A stretch of DNA of 64,000 nt from Streptomyces agglomeratus (GTDB lineage Bacteria > Actinomycetota > Actinomycetes > Streptomycetales > Streptomycetaceae): contig NZ_MEHJ01000001.1 of NCBI RefSeq assembly GCF_001746415.1, forward strand, positions 2,749,001 to 2,813,000. Direction: 5' to 3'. The first letter of the stretch is position 1; each line of letters begins with the position of its first letter. The notes below the pieces were generated by a model that saw only the letters and a program-made list of their open reading frames with translations, did no database searches and was not told where the DNA came from. Below are positions 6,919 to 15,373 of this stretch, in pieces. The translations under genes and the position numbers were made by a program.

Positions 6919-8979
6919 TCAGACCGTGCGCGTCGCCGGGTCGCTCACCCCCGGGGCGCCGGTCTCCACGTGGCCGGCGAAGCGGCGCAGGAAGGTGGCG
7001 TGGGTGTCGGAGACCACGGTCACGTCGTACCAGCGCTTGGTGGCACGCAGGTCCACGGTGTGCGTCACCGTGGCGCCCGCGCGCACCGCGAACGTCTGCG
7101 GCTGGCCGCCGTAGGCGTTGCTCACCGTGAGGTTGGCGGTGGTGGCGCCCGGGTTCGTCAGCGTCAGGTCGAGGCTTCCGGTGGTCGCGTTGTGGCGGGC
7201 GGTGGCCTCGGGGCACGCGGTCTTGGCGGGGCTGCGGAAGGTGCGCAGGAAGCCGTTGGGGCCGTGGACGGTGAGGTCGTGCGTGCCCTTGGAGTACGCC
7301 GAGTTCCACGTGTCGGAGATCTTCTTGCCGGCCTCGGCGGTGTACGTCCACGGCGCGTCGGTGCGGTTCGCCGAGGTGACGTAGAACTGCGCCCCGGCCG
7401 CCGCGCCCGGGCTGAAGGTGAGGGCGATCCGGCCGTCGGCCGTGTTGACCGCGCCGTCCACGTACGGCGCGTAGGGCAGCGCGCGGGCCGGGCGCGCGCC
7501 GGGCTCCTGCCGGGGCAGGGTGCCGACGGCGGGCGGGGTCGGCCGGTAGTCGGGGTGGCGCTCGCGGTCCGGCGGCTCGTACCCGGCGGCGTCGGGCAGC
7601 TCGGCGGGGCGCGCGTCGGGAGTGGCGAAGTCGAAGGCCGAGGTGAGGTCGCCGCAGACGGCGCGGCGCCACGGCGAGATGTTGGGTTCGTTGACGCCGA
7701 AGCGGCGTTCCATGAAGCGGATGATCGAGGTGTGGTCGAAGACCTCGGAGCAGACGTAACCGCCGGTGCTCCAGGGGGAGACGACGAGCATGGGGACGCG
7801 CGGGCCGAGGCCGTAGTTGCCGGCCGCGTACGACGTGCCCCCCGCGTACTGCTCGGTGGTGGTGTCGACGGTCGACTTGCCCTGCGCGGCGGAGGCGGGC
7901 GGGTACGGCGGCACGACGTGGTCGAAGAAGCCGTCGTTCTCGTCGTACGTGATGAACAGGGCCGTGCGGCTCCACACCTCGGGGTTGGAGGTCAGCGCGT
8001 CGAGCAGCTGCGCGATGTACCAGGCGCCGTAGTTCGAGGGGAAGTTGGAGTGCTCGGTGAATGCCTCGGGAGCGGCGATCCAGGAGATCTGCGGCAGCTC
8101 GCCCGCCCGGACGTCGGCCTTCAGGTCGTCGAGGTAGCCGTCGCCGTTCTTGACGCTGGTGCCGGTACGGGCCTTGTCGTAGAGCGGGTCGCCGGGCTTG
8201 GCGTTGCGGTACTGGTTGAAGTACAGGAGCGAGTTGTCGCCGTAGTTGCCCCGGTAGGCGTCGTTGATCCAGCCCCAGTGACCCGCCGCGTCCAGACCGT
8301 CGCCGGTGTCCTGGTAGATCTTCCAGGAGACACCGGCCTTCTCCAGCCGCTCGGGGTACGTCGTCCAGCCGTACCCCGACTCCTCGTTGCCGAGCACCGG
8401 GCCGCCGCCGGCGCCGTCGTTGCCCGTGTAGCCCGTCCACATGTAGTAGCGGTTCGGGTCGGTCGCCCCGATGAACGAGCAGTGGTACGCGTCGCAGACC
8501 GTGAACCTGTCGGCGAGCGCGTAGTGGAAGGGGATGTCCTCACGCGTGAGGTAGGCCATCGTCGTCGGCGTCTTGGCGGGCACCCACTGGTCGTACTTGC
8601 CCTTGTTGATCGCCTTGTGGCCGCCGGCCCAGTCGTGGTTGAGGCCCTGGAGGAACTGCATGCCGAGATCGTCGGCCGTCGGGTGGAACGGCAGCGTCAC
8701 CTTCTTGCTGCCGTCCGCCTGGTGCCAGACCGACTTGCCGCTCGGCAGCGTCACCGGGCGCGGGTCTCCGAAGCCCCGTACGCCCTTCATCGCGCCGAAG
8801 TAGTGATCGAAGGAACGATTCTCCTGCATCAGTACGACGATGTGGTCGACGTCCTGGATCGTGCCGGAGACGCTGTTGGCGGGAATCGCGGCGGCCCGGT
8901 CGATGCTGCTCGACAGGGCGGCGAAACCGGCGGTCGCGCCGGCGATCTGGAGGAAGCGGCGCCTATTGAGTTCTGGCAT
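6919..8979 (-). CDS. Phosphocholine-specific phospholipase C, Tat-exported
   Basis: 686-residue secreted phosphoesterase (acid-phosphatase-like phospholipase C family) that would hydrolyse phospholipid head groups to release phosphocholine. A twin-arginine signal (LNRRRFLQIAGATAGFAAL) opens the protein, so it is exported folded. The catalytic-domain hallmark MQENRSFDHYFGAM follows at about residue 53, with downstream blocks TYDENDGFFDHV and SPWSTGGYVCSEVFDHTSIIRF. The C-terminal 200 residues are two beta-sandwich domains usual in this family (RTFRSPAKTACPEATARHN and after). The gene is monocistronic. Phosphate control is common for such genes, but I do not see a clear PHO box. Confidence 0.94.
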   Translation of the reverse strand: MPELNRRRFLQIAGATAGFAALSSSIDRAAAIPANSVSGTIQDVDHIVVLMQENRSFDHYFGAMKGVRGFGDPRPVTLPSGKSVWHQADGSKKVTLPFHPTADDLGMQFLQGLNHDWAGGHKAINKGKYDQWVPAKTPTTMAYLTREDIPFHYALADRFTVCDAYHCSFIGATDPNRYYMWTGYTGNDGAGGGPVLGNEESGYGWTTYPERLEKAGVSWKIYQDTGDGLDAAGHWGWINDAYRGNYGDNSLLYFNQYRNAKPGDPLYDKARTGTSVKNGDGYLDDLKADVRAGELPQISWIAAPEAFTEHSNFPSNYGAWYIAQLLDALTSNPEVWSRTALFITYDENDGFFDHVVPPYPPASAAQGKSTVDTTTEQYAGGTSYAAGNYGLGPRVPMLVVSPWSTGGYVCSEVFDHTSIIRFMERRFGVNEPNISPWRRAVCGDLTSAFDFATPDARPAELPDAAGYEPPDRERHPDYRPTPPAVGTLPRQEPGARPARALPYAPYVDGAVNTADGRIALTFSPGAAAGAQFYVTSANRTDAPWTYTAEAGKKISDTWNSAYSKGTHDLTVHGPNGFLRTFRSPAKTACPEATARHNATTGSLDLTLTNPGATTANLTVSNAYGGQPQTFAVRAGATVTHTVDLRATKRWYDVTVVSDTHATFLRRFAGHVETGAPGVSDPATRTV

Positions 8980-9056
8980 GGGTGTGGGGCCTCTTGGGGT
9001 GTGAGGAGACAGAAGCGCTCAGAATGTTCCAAGAGGACCCGGTGGAAAGGAAGAGG

Positions 9057-9070
9057 CGGTGACGTCACCG
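9057..9070. promoter_or_regulatory. 14-bp perfect palindrome upstream of phospholipase C
   Basis: CGGTGACGTCACCG is perfectly self-complementary. It lies 78 bp upstream of the phospholipase C start and past the 3' end of ku, which suits an operator. The regulator is unknown. Confidence 0.4.
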
Positions 9071-9162
9071 TGAAAAGTGGCGGTATACGTCGCCAACACG
9101 GCTGCGGGGGCAACGGAATTCGGAGACCGAAGGTCGCGGACCGGAGCGCATTCGACCGGCGG

Positions 9163-10248
9163 TCAGGCCGATGTGCGCTTCCTGGGGGCTGCCTTCTTGG
9201 CGGTGGTCTTCTTCGCCGCGGCGGCCTGTGACTGCTTCTGCCCCGCGGACTGCTTCTGCCCGGACGACCGCTGTTCCCGGGCAGCCGAAGCGGTCTTCTT
9301 CGCCGCGGTCGTCTTCTTCTCCGGCGCGGTCTTCTTCTCCGCCGCGGTCTTCTTCGCCGCCGGCTTCCTCCCGGTGTCCGCCGAGCCTCCCGCCGCCCTG
9401 CCCCTCCCCTTGCCCGCCATCTGCGTGACCTCGGCGACCCCTTCGGCCGCGGGCTCCTCGCCCTCCTCGCCGCGCGACTCCTTCGCCGCCCGCACGCTCT
9501 TCTCCAGCGCCGCCATCAGGTCGATCACCTGGCCGCCGCCGGCCGCCGGAGCCGACTCGGCCGGGAGCTCGCCGCCGGACGCCTTGGCGGCGATCATCTC
9601 CTCGACCGCCTCGCGGTAGTCGTCGTGCAGCGATTCGAGTTCGACGTCCCCGAGGGTGTCCATCAGGGCGTCCGCCAGGTCCAGTTCGGCGTCGCGGACC
9701 GTCACCTTCGCCTCCGGGGCCACCCCCTCCGGTTCGCGTACCTCGTCGGGCCAGAGCAGGCCGTGCATGGCGATGACGTCGTCCACGACGCGCAGCATGC
9801 CGAGCCGCTCCCGCCCGCGCAGCGCGAACTTGGCGATGGCCACCTTGTCGCTGCGCTTGAGCGCCTCGCGCAGCAGGACGTACGGCTTCGCGGCGGGCGC
9901 ACCGCTCGCGGACAGGTAGTACGCCGAGTCCATCTGGAGGGGGTCGATCCGGGACGCCGGTACGAAGGCGACGATCTCGATCGTCTTGGCCGTGGGCAGC
10001 GGGAGTGCGGCCAGGTCGTCGTCCGTGATGGGCATGATTCCGCCGCCCGGCTCCTCGTACCCCTTGCCGATCTCGGTGGCCGGGATCTCCTCGCCGTCGA
10101 GCTCGCAGACCTTGCGGTAGCGGATCCGGCCACCGTCGGCGGTGTGGATCTGGCGGAACGAGATCGAGTGGTGCTCGGTGGCGTTGACCAGCTTGATCGG
10201 GATGCTGACCAGGCCGAAGGAGATGGCGCCGTTCCAGATGGATCGCAC
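9163..10248 (-). CDS. ku: Ku protein of non-homologous end joining
   Basis: 361-residue bacterial Ku that would form a homodimeric ring on double-strand DNA ends and recruit the end-joining ligase. The start MRSIWNGAISFGLVSIPIKL is the family N-terminus and the Ku core covers about residues 1-255. The last 100 residues are a Lys/Ala-rich tail (EKKTAPEKKTTAAKKTA), an extension that binds DNA in other actinobacterial Ku proteins. The start lies 52 bp from the divergent polymerase gene, giving a compact NHEJ locus. High confidence. Confidence 0.96.
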   Translation of the reverse strand: MRSIWNGAISFGLVSIPIKLVNATEHHSISFRQIHTADGGRIRYRKVCELDGEEIPATEIGKGYEEPGGGIMPITDDDLAALPLPTAKTIEIVAFVPASRIDPLQMDSAYYLSASGAPAAKPYVLLREALKRSDKVAIAKFALRGRERLGMLRVVDDVIAMHGLLWPDEVREPEGVAPEAKVTVRDAELDLADALMDTLGDVELESLHDDYREAVEEMIAAKASGGELPAESAPAAGGGQVIDLMAALEKSVRAAKESRGEEGEEPAAEGVAEVTQMAGKGRGRAAGGSADTGRKPAAKKTAAEKKTAPEKKTTAAKKTASAAREQRSSGQKQSAGQKQSQAAAAKKTTAKKAAPRKRTSA

Positions 10249-10300
10249 GTTTCGCCCCCTTGAGACGCATTTATTGATGATTACGTGGGATTCTCATCGT

Positions 10301-11194
10301 ATGTCGCCTATCACGGAGGTGGAGGGGCGGCGCCTGGCGCTCAGCAATCTGGACAAGGTCCTCTATCCGGCCACCGGGACCACCAAGGGCGAGGTGCTGC
10401 ACTACTACGCCACGACCGCGCCCGCGTTCCTCCCCCATCTGCGCGACCGGCCCATCTCGTTCCTGCGCTATCCGGACGGCCCCGACGGGCAGCTGTTCTT
10501 CACCAAGAACCCGCCGCAGGGTACACCCGACTGGGTGCGGACGATGGAGGTCTGGCGCTCCGAGGGCCAGCTCGCGCGGCAGGTGATCATCCAGGACCTG
10601 CCGACGCTGATGTGGGCCGCGAACCTCGTGGTGGAGTTCCATACGCCGCAGTGGCTCGCCCCCGAGCCGGGCATCGCCGACCGGCTGGTCCTCGACCTCG
10701 ACCCCGGGGCTCCGGCGAGCGTCGCGGAGTGCTGCGAGGTCGCGCTGTGGCTGCGGGAGCGGCTGGCGGCGGACGGCATCGAGTCGTACGCGAAGACCTC
10801 CGGCTCCAAGGGGCTGCATCTGCTCGCGGCGCTGGAGCCGACGCCGTCCGAGGACGTCTCCGCGTACGCGAAGGCGCTCGCACTGGAGGCGCAGGAGGCC
10901 CTCGGGGAGCTGGTCGTGCACCGGATGACGCGGGCGCTGCGCCCCGGGAAGGTCTTCGTCGACTTCAGCCAGAACGCCGCCGCGAAGACGACCGCCGCCC
11001 CGTACACCCTCCGGGCGCGGGTCGAGCCGACCGTGTCGGCGCCGGTGACCTGGGACGAGGTCGAGGAGGGCCGGGCGGCCCCGGCGGGGCTCGTCTTCCG
11101 GGCGGCGGACATCGGCGTACGGCTGGAGCGGTACGGCGACCTGCTCGCCCCGCTGGTCGACCCGGACCACGCCCATCCGCTGCCGGGGGTGTGA
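10301..11194 (+). CDS. ligD: NHEJ DNA polymerase/primase (LigD polymerase-domain protein)
   Basis: 297-residue stand-alone counterpart of the LigD polymerase domain (archaeo-eukaryotic primase fold). It would fill gaps and add nucleotides, with a ribonucleotide preference, during end joining. Hallmarks are ALSNLDKVLYP near the N-terminus, the metal-binding pair in LVLDLDPG (about D132 and D134), and the SGSKGLHL nucleotide-binding motif. ATG 10301 (MSPITEVEG) matches the family start; an ATG at 10277 is in frame but adds only eight residues. Its stop overlaps the start of the ligase gene by 4 bp. Together with divergent ku these form a split LigD system. Confidence 0.94.
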   Translation: MSPITEVEGRRLALSNLDKVLYPATGTTKGEVLHYYATTAPAFLPHLRDRPISFLRYPDGPDGQLFFTKNPPQGTPDWVRTMEVWRSEGQLARQVIIQDLPTLMWAANLVVEFHTPQWLAPEPGIADRLVLDLDPGAPASVAECCEVALWLRERLAADGIESYAKTSGSKGLHLLAALEPTPSEDVSAYAKALALEAQEALGELVVHRMTRALRPGKVFVDFSQNAAAKTTAAPYTLRARVEPTVSAPVTWDEVEEGRAAPAGLVFRAADIGVRLERYGDLLAPLVDPDHAHPLPGV

Positions 11195-12111
11195 CCGCCG
11201 TGGTCACGGTCGTACCGCCCGTGGACGTCATGCGGCCCCGGGCGATCCCGGAGATCCCGGCGGCGGACGGGCTGCCGGGCGGAGTGCAGTACAGCGTCAA
11301 GCTGGACGGTTTCCGGTGCGTGGCGTTCGCGCGCGGCGGGCGCGACGGCGCGGCCGGGGCCGTGCTCCAGTCCCGCTCCGGGCGGAACATGGCGCGGGAC
11401 TTCCCGGACATCACGGCCGCGATCGGCGCGCTGCCGGCCGGGCTGGTGCTGGACGGGGAGGTGTGCGCGTGGGCGGACGGGGCGTTCGCCTTCGCACAGC
11501 TGATGCGGCCGCACGCGGCGCGGGTGGCGGACGGGGTGGTCGTGGCGTACGTCGCCTTCGACGTACTGGCCGTGCCGGGGCGCGATGTGCGCGAACTGCC
11601 GCTGGTCCAGCGGTGGGAGCTGCTCGGCGCCGCGCTGGAGGGGGCGGGCCCGCAGGTGCAGAGGGTGCTGGCGACGACCGACCGCGAGCAGGCGGCGCTC
11701 TGGTACGAGGCCCTGGTGGGCCAGGGGGTGGAGGGGCTGGTGTGCAAGGGGCTGGCTTCGCGCTACCGGTCCCGGGACACCAAGTCCTGGGTGAAGGTGC
11801 GGCATTCGGACACGCGTGACGCGGCCGTCGTCGGTTACACCGGGACCGCGCGGCACCCCCGGGCGCTGGTCCTCGTACTGCCGGGTGACGCGGACCCGCT
11901 GCTGTCGACCCCGCTGACACCGCCGGTGCGGGCGCAGGCGCGGGAGGCGCTGGCGGGGGTGCCGGACGAGGGGGAGGAGCGGATCGCGGCGATCGGGCTG
12001 GGGGACGTGCCGTACCGGCGGGTGGGGGCGGGACTGGTGGCGGAGGTCCGCCAGAACGTCGGGCGCCACGCGACGTCCGCCGTCCAGCGTCTGCGGTACT
12101 CGGACCGCTGA
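11191..12111 (+). CDS. ATP-dependent DNA ligase (NHEJ)
   Basis: About 306 residues, a minimal ATP-dependent ligase of the LigD/LigC type. The nucleotidyl lysine is in SVKLDGFR (motif I, about K37). Motif III is VLDGEVCAW, motif IV VEGLVCKG and motif V SWVKVR. An OB-fold C-terminus follows. It would seal nicks after Ku bridging and polymerase processing. The GTG at 11191 shares GTGA with the polymerase stop, indicating translational coupling. Alternative starts at 11200 and 11230 exist. Confidence 0.92.
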   Translation: MTAVVTVVPPVDVMRPRAIPEIPAADGLPGGVQYSVKLDGFRCVAFARGGRDGAAGAVLQSRSGRNMARDFPDITAAIGALPAGLVLDGEVCAWADGAFAFAQLMRPHAARVADGVVVAYVAFDVLAVPGRDVRELPLVQRWELLGAALEGAGPQVQRVLATTDREQAALWYEALVGQGVEGLVCKGLASRYRSRDTKSWVKVRHSDTRDAAVVGYTGTARHPRALVLVLPGDADPLLSTPLTPPVRAQAREALAGVPDEGEERIAAIGLGDVPYRRVGAGLVAEVRQNVGRHATSAVQRLRYSDR

Positions 12112-12213
12112 GCGGGGCGGCCCGCGCGGGGCGGGGGCGGTGCTCCTTCCCGGTCCGCTTGGTGCAGACTCGACAGCAGGGCACGCACTGATCACGGCAC
12201 GGAGGGACCATCG

Positions 12214-12516
12214 ATGATCATTTTCGGCACCAAGAGCTACCTCTACCAACTGGCCATACTCACCCTCGTGTGCGGGCACTGCGGCAACCCCGCCGCGCAC
12301 ACGCTCAAGAAGCGCGTCAGCAAGTTCACGCTGTTCTTCGTCCCCCTGTTCCCGTTCTCGACGAAGTACACGACCCAGTGCACCTTCTGCGGCACCCAGC
12401 AGCAGGTGAGCAGGGAACAGGCGGAGCAGCTGGAGGCCGCGCAGACGCAGGGTGGCGGCGCCGGCCGGGACCACCTCCAGGCACCTCAGCCCGGGCAGAA
12501 CCCGTATCAGCGCTGA
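12214..12516 (+). CDS. Small zinc-ribbon membrane-associated protein
   Basis: 100 residues starting MIIFGTKSYLYQL. Two CxxC knuckles (C20-x2-C23 in CGHC, C56-x2-C59 in CTFC) would bind one zinc. A hydrophobic stretch between them (FTLFFVPLFPF, about residues 38-48) may touch the membrane. The C-terminus is Gln-rich. Small proteins of this type are common in streptomycetes and have no known function. The start has a weak GGAGGGACC ribosome-binding site at about 12200. Confidence 0.85.
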   Translation: MIIFGTKSYLYQLAILTLVCGHCGNPAAHTLKKRVSKFTLFFVPLFPFSTKYTTQCTFCGTQQQVSREQAEQLEAAQTQGGGAGRDHLQAPQPGQNPYQR

Positions 12517-12555
12517 TCCGGGCCGCCCCGCGAAGCAGAAAAGCCGCTTTCTCGT

Positions 12556-12615
12556 ACATAAGGTTTACAGCCATAAGGTCTACGGACATTAGGTTTACGG
12601 ACACAAGGTCTACGG
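12556..12615. repeat. Four 15-bp tandem direct repeats
   Basis: Copies at 12556-12570, 12571-12585, 12586-12600 and 12601-12615 follow the consensus ACATAAGGTYTACGG. They alternate T and C at position 10 (GGTTTAC, GGTCTAC, GGTTTAC, GGTCTAC). The block is visibly AT-richer than its surroundings and ends 37 bp before the TTG start of the lipoprotein gene. Its position suits a regulator-binding array. Confidence 0.85.
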
Positions 12616-12652
12616 AACGACCGCACGACCTCGGCCCGCCGGGAGGGGAGCC

Positions 12653-13438
12653 TTGAGCGCGCACCGCCCGGCCCGTGCGGCCCTGCTGCTGCTGACCGCT
12701 GCCGCGGTGCTGGCGGCCGTGCCCGCCCTGACCGGCTGCGCCGACGCGGGCGAGCTGGAGAGCGCCGGGCCCACCCCCACCGCCGTCGGCCCCACCCGCC
12801 TGTGGCCCGACCGCCCTGCCGCCACCATCCCTCCGGTGGACTACGGCGAGGGCGAGACGGAGACGGTGCGCGGGATCAGGGTGCCGGGCGACGACGTGCG
12901 CAGGGTGCGGCCGGTGGCCGTCGCCCAGGCGGAGCAGGCGGCCCACCCGGACGCTCTCAGCGGGCCCGACGGGATGTACGAGGAGACGGCCGGGCAGCTG
13001 GAAGCGTGCGACACACGGCCGAAGACCTGCCCGGTGCTCAAGGCGTACTACCGCGACCTGACGGGCGACGGAAAAGCGGAACTGATCCTCGGCGTCTCCC
13101 TGCCCAAGGGCCAGCTCGTGGTGCGCTGCTACCTGGCCGAGAAGGGCCGGCTGACCCGCATCATGGGCACCAGCGACGCCGTCATCGGGGTCTCGCTCGC
13201 GGGCCGCGACCTCATCATCCGGGCCCCTTCGAACCTCCCGGGGTACGAGTTCAGGACGGCCTGGTCCTGGGACGGTCACCAGCACGCCATGCTGCCCACG
13301 CGCGACGAGATCCTGCGGGTGCACAAGGAGGGCGGCGAGCCGCTGCCCTCCCACACCCACTCCCACACGGCCCCCGACCCCAACCCCGCCCCCGCCACGT
13401 CCGCGCCCACCCCCACCGGGCCGGGCGGTACACCGTGA
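12653..13438 (+). CDS. Putative lipoprotein paired with a sensor kinase
   Basis: 261 residues. The lipoprotein signal has a hydrophobic stretch ALLLLTAAAVLAAVPAL and lipobox LTGC (Cys about 27). The exported part contains a DLTGDGKAELILGV segment resembling one FG-GAP/VCBS repeat strand pair and a Pro/His-rich tail. The TTG start at 12653 is supported by GGGAGGGGAG at about 12641. The gene ends 7 bp before a histidine kinase. This recalls the CseA lipoprotein that tunes the CseC kinase, but I see no sequence identity to claim orthology. It likely modulates the neighbouring kinase. Confidence 0.8.
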   Translation: MSAHRPARAALLLLTAAAVLAAVPALTGCADAGELESAGPTPTAVGPTRLWPDRPAATIPPVDYGEGETETVRGIRVPGDDVRRVRPVAVAQAEQAAHPDALSGPDGMYEETAGQLEACDTRPKTCPVLKAYYRDLTGDGKAELILGVSLPKGQLVVRCYLAEKGRLTRIMGTSDAVIGVSLAGRDLIIRAPSNLPGYEFRTAWSWDGHQHAMLPTRDEILRVHKEGGEPLPSHTHSHTAPDPNPAPATSAPTPTGPGGTP

Positions 13439-13445
13439 GGCACTC

Positions 13446-14762
13446 GTGAAGCCCCGCCTGCCCGCCTGGACCGTGCGCCTCACCTGGAAGGCCGCGGCCT
13501 TCATCACCGTGATGTGCTGCGCGCTCGCGGCACTCCTCGGCGCGCTCGTGCACGTCTCCGTGACGCACCAGACGCTCAACCAGGCCCGCGAGAAGGCGCT
13601 CACCCGACTGGAGGAGGCGACGCGGGCGTACGAGGCCGGTGATCCGCTGCCGCCGGACACCGGCATCGACCCGGAGGGACTGCCCGGCTCGCTGCGCGAG
13701 CTCGCCCTGTCCGGCCGGCACGGGACGCTCGTCAGCGAGCACGACGGCCGCCCCACGATGTGGGCGGCGGCGCCGGCCGGCCGGCGCGCCATGGCCGCCG
13801 AGATCGACTACAGCCAGGGCGTCGCCACGATCATGGGCCTGGACCGGGCCATCGTCGGCTCGTCGCTCCTCGCCATCTCCGCGACGCTGCTCGTCGGCGT
13901 CTTCGCCGTCACCCGGGTGACCCGCCGCCTGCACCAGACCGCCGGGGTGGCCCGCCGGATCAGCGCGGGCGACCTCGACGCGCGTGTCAACGACCCGCGT
14001 ACGAAGGACCCTTCGCGCCCCGAGGACGAGGTGGCCACGGTCGCCGGCGCCCTGGACGCGATGGCCGCGACCCTCCAGGGAAAGCTCCAGAGCGAGCAGC
14101 GGTTCACCGCCGACGTGGCCCACGAACTGCGCACCCCGCTGACCGGTCTGCACGCCGCTGCGGAGCTGCTGCCGCCCGGCCGGCCCACCCAGCTCGTCCA
14201 GGACCGGGTGCGGGCGATGCGGCTGCTGACCGAGGACCTGCTGGAGATCTCGCGGCTCGACGCGGGCAGCGAGCAGATCAGCCCGGAGGCGCACCGGATC
14301 GCACCGCTCGCCGAGCGGGTGGCGCGGGGTCCGGGACGGGGGCCGGGGGTACCGACGGAGGTCCGGATCGTACGGGACGCCTGCGTGGAGACCGACCGGC
14401 GGCGACTGGAACGGGTCCTGGGCAATCTGATCGGCAACGCGCACCAGCACGGCCGCGAGCCGGTCGTCCTGACCGTGGACGGGCCTGTAGTGACCGTACG
14501 CGATCACGGCGACGGCTTCCCCGAGTACCTCGTGCGGCACGGCCCGCAGCGGTTCAGGACCGAGCCGCACAGCGGCGGCAAGGGGCACGGTCTGGGCCTG
14601 ACGATCGCCGTGGGGCAGGCGGAGGCCATCGGCGCGGAACTCACCTTCGCGAACGCGCCGGACGGCGGGGCCGTCGCGACGCTGAGGCTGCCGGAGGTGC
14701 CGCAGGACGCGGCAGACGGCGCGAGCCCGGCGCACCCGGACGGCCCGGCACACGCAGAGTGA
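13446..14762 (+). CDS. Membrane sensor histidine kinase
   Basis: 438 residues. Transmembrane helices lie at about 17-37 and 137-156 and flank a roughly 100-residue extracytoplasmic sensor region. A HAMP domain (about 155-210) is followed by the phospho-acceptor box VAHELRTPLTG (about H226). The ATPase has an N box NLIGNAHQHG, G1 DHGDGFP and G2 GHGLGL. No response regulator gene is next to it, so its partner is elsewhere. The lipoprotein gene immediately upstream is probably co-transcribed. The ATG at 13446 is the first codon fitting the membrane topology. Confidence 0.93.
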   Translation: MKPRLPAWTVRLTWKAAAFITVMCCALAALLGALVHVSVTHQTLNQAREKALTRLEEATRAYEAGDPLPPDTGIDPEGLPGSLRELALSGRHGTLVSEHDGRPTMWAAAPAGRRAMAAEIDYSQGVATIMGLDRAIVGSSLLAISATLLVGVFAVTRVTRRLHQTAGVARRISAGDLDARVNDPRTKDPSRPEDEVATVAGALDAMAATLQGKLQSEQRFTADVAHELRTPLTGLHAAAELLPPGRPTQLVQDRVRAMRLLTEDLLEISRLDAGSEQISPEAHRIAPLAERVARGPGRGPGVPTEVRIVRDACVETDRRRLERVLGNLIGNAHQHGREPVVLTVDGPVVTVRDHGDGFPEYLVRHGPQRFRTEPHSGGKGHGLGLTIAVGQAEAIGAELTFANAPDGGAVATLRLPEVPQDAADGASPAHPDGPAHAE

Positions 14763-14888
14763 CGGATTGCGATCAGTCAGTGTCGAAATTAGTGTGAATC
14801 GGGCGAGTCGAGGACCGGTTCGTCACGGACCGGAGTCCCCCGCCGCCCTTCGCCGCGGCGAAGGCCGCTCACCCCGTCAGGAGCCAAC

Positions 14889-15257
14889 ATGCCCCTGCTC
14901 CCCCGGTCTCCGCTCCCCAGGCTCGGCCTGTACGCAGCCGCCGGCGCCCTCGCCGCACTCACCGCGGCGAGCCCCGCGCTGGCGGCGGCGGAACCCGTGC
15001 AGCCCCCGACCGAGACGTCCCACACGTACAAGGGGCGCGTCATAGCCAGGTCCGGGCTGCTGCTGCGCGACAAGCCCACCCGCAGCAGCCGGGTCATCGG
15101 CAGCAAGCCGTACGGCGCGATCGTCCACATCTTCTGCAAGACCCGCGGCGGCAGCGTGCACGGGAACGACCGCTGGTACCTGCTGACCGACGGCACCTGG
15201 GCCTGGGGCTCGGCGCACTACATCGCGAACATCGGCGCCGCCCCGCGCTGGTGCTGA
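14889..15257 (+). CDS. Secreted SH3-like domain protein
   Basis: 122 residues with a Sec signal peptide (LGLYAAAGALAALTAASPALA, cleavage after about residue 33). The remainder is one bacterial SH3-like module (YKGRVIARSGLLLRDKPTRSSRVIGSKPYG) ending in a Trp-rich strand and a terminal Cys. Two cysteines (in FCK and the final residue) could form a disulphide. Such domains bind cell wall or proteins. No enzyme domain is present. The SEDS/PBP pair follows, but a gap of more than 100 bp suggests a separate unit. Confidence 0.85.
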   Translation: MPLLPRSPLPRLGLYAAAGALAALTAASPALAAAEPVQPPTETSHTYKGRVIARSGLLLRDKPTRSSRVIGSKPYGAIVHIFCKTRGGSVHGNDRWYLLTDGTWAWGSAHYIANIGAAPRWC

Positions 15258-15373
15258 CCGGCCGTCACCGCGCACCGCTCACGCCCGGAGGGTTCGCCGC
15301 ACCCACGCGAACTCCTCGGGCGTGAGCCGACATATACGTACATACGGCCCGCTCGCTTGCTACGTTGCCTGAC

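Noticed and set aside
6970..9231. A 753-codon plus-strand frame opposite phospholipase C
   Set aside because: It has no recognisable motif and the complementary frame is a full phospholipase C with a Tat signal.
12556..12615. Tandem repeats considered as a CRISPR array
   Set aside because: There are no spacers between the units, the unit is only 15 bp, and no cas genes are nearby.
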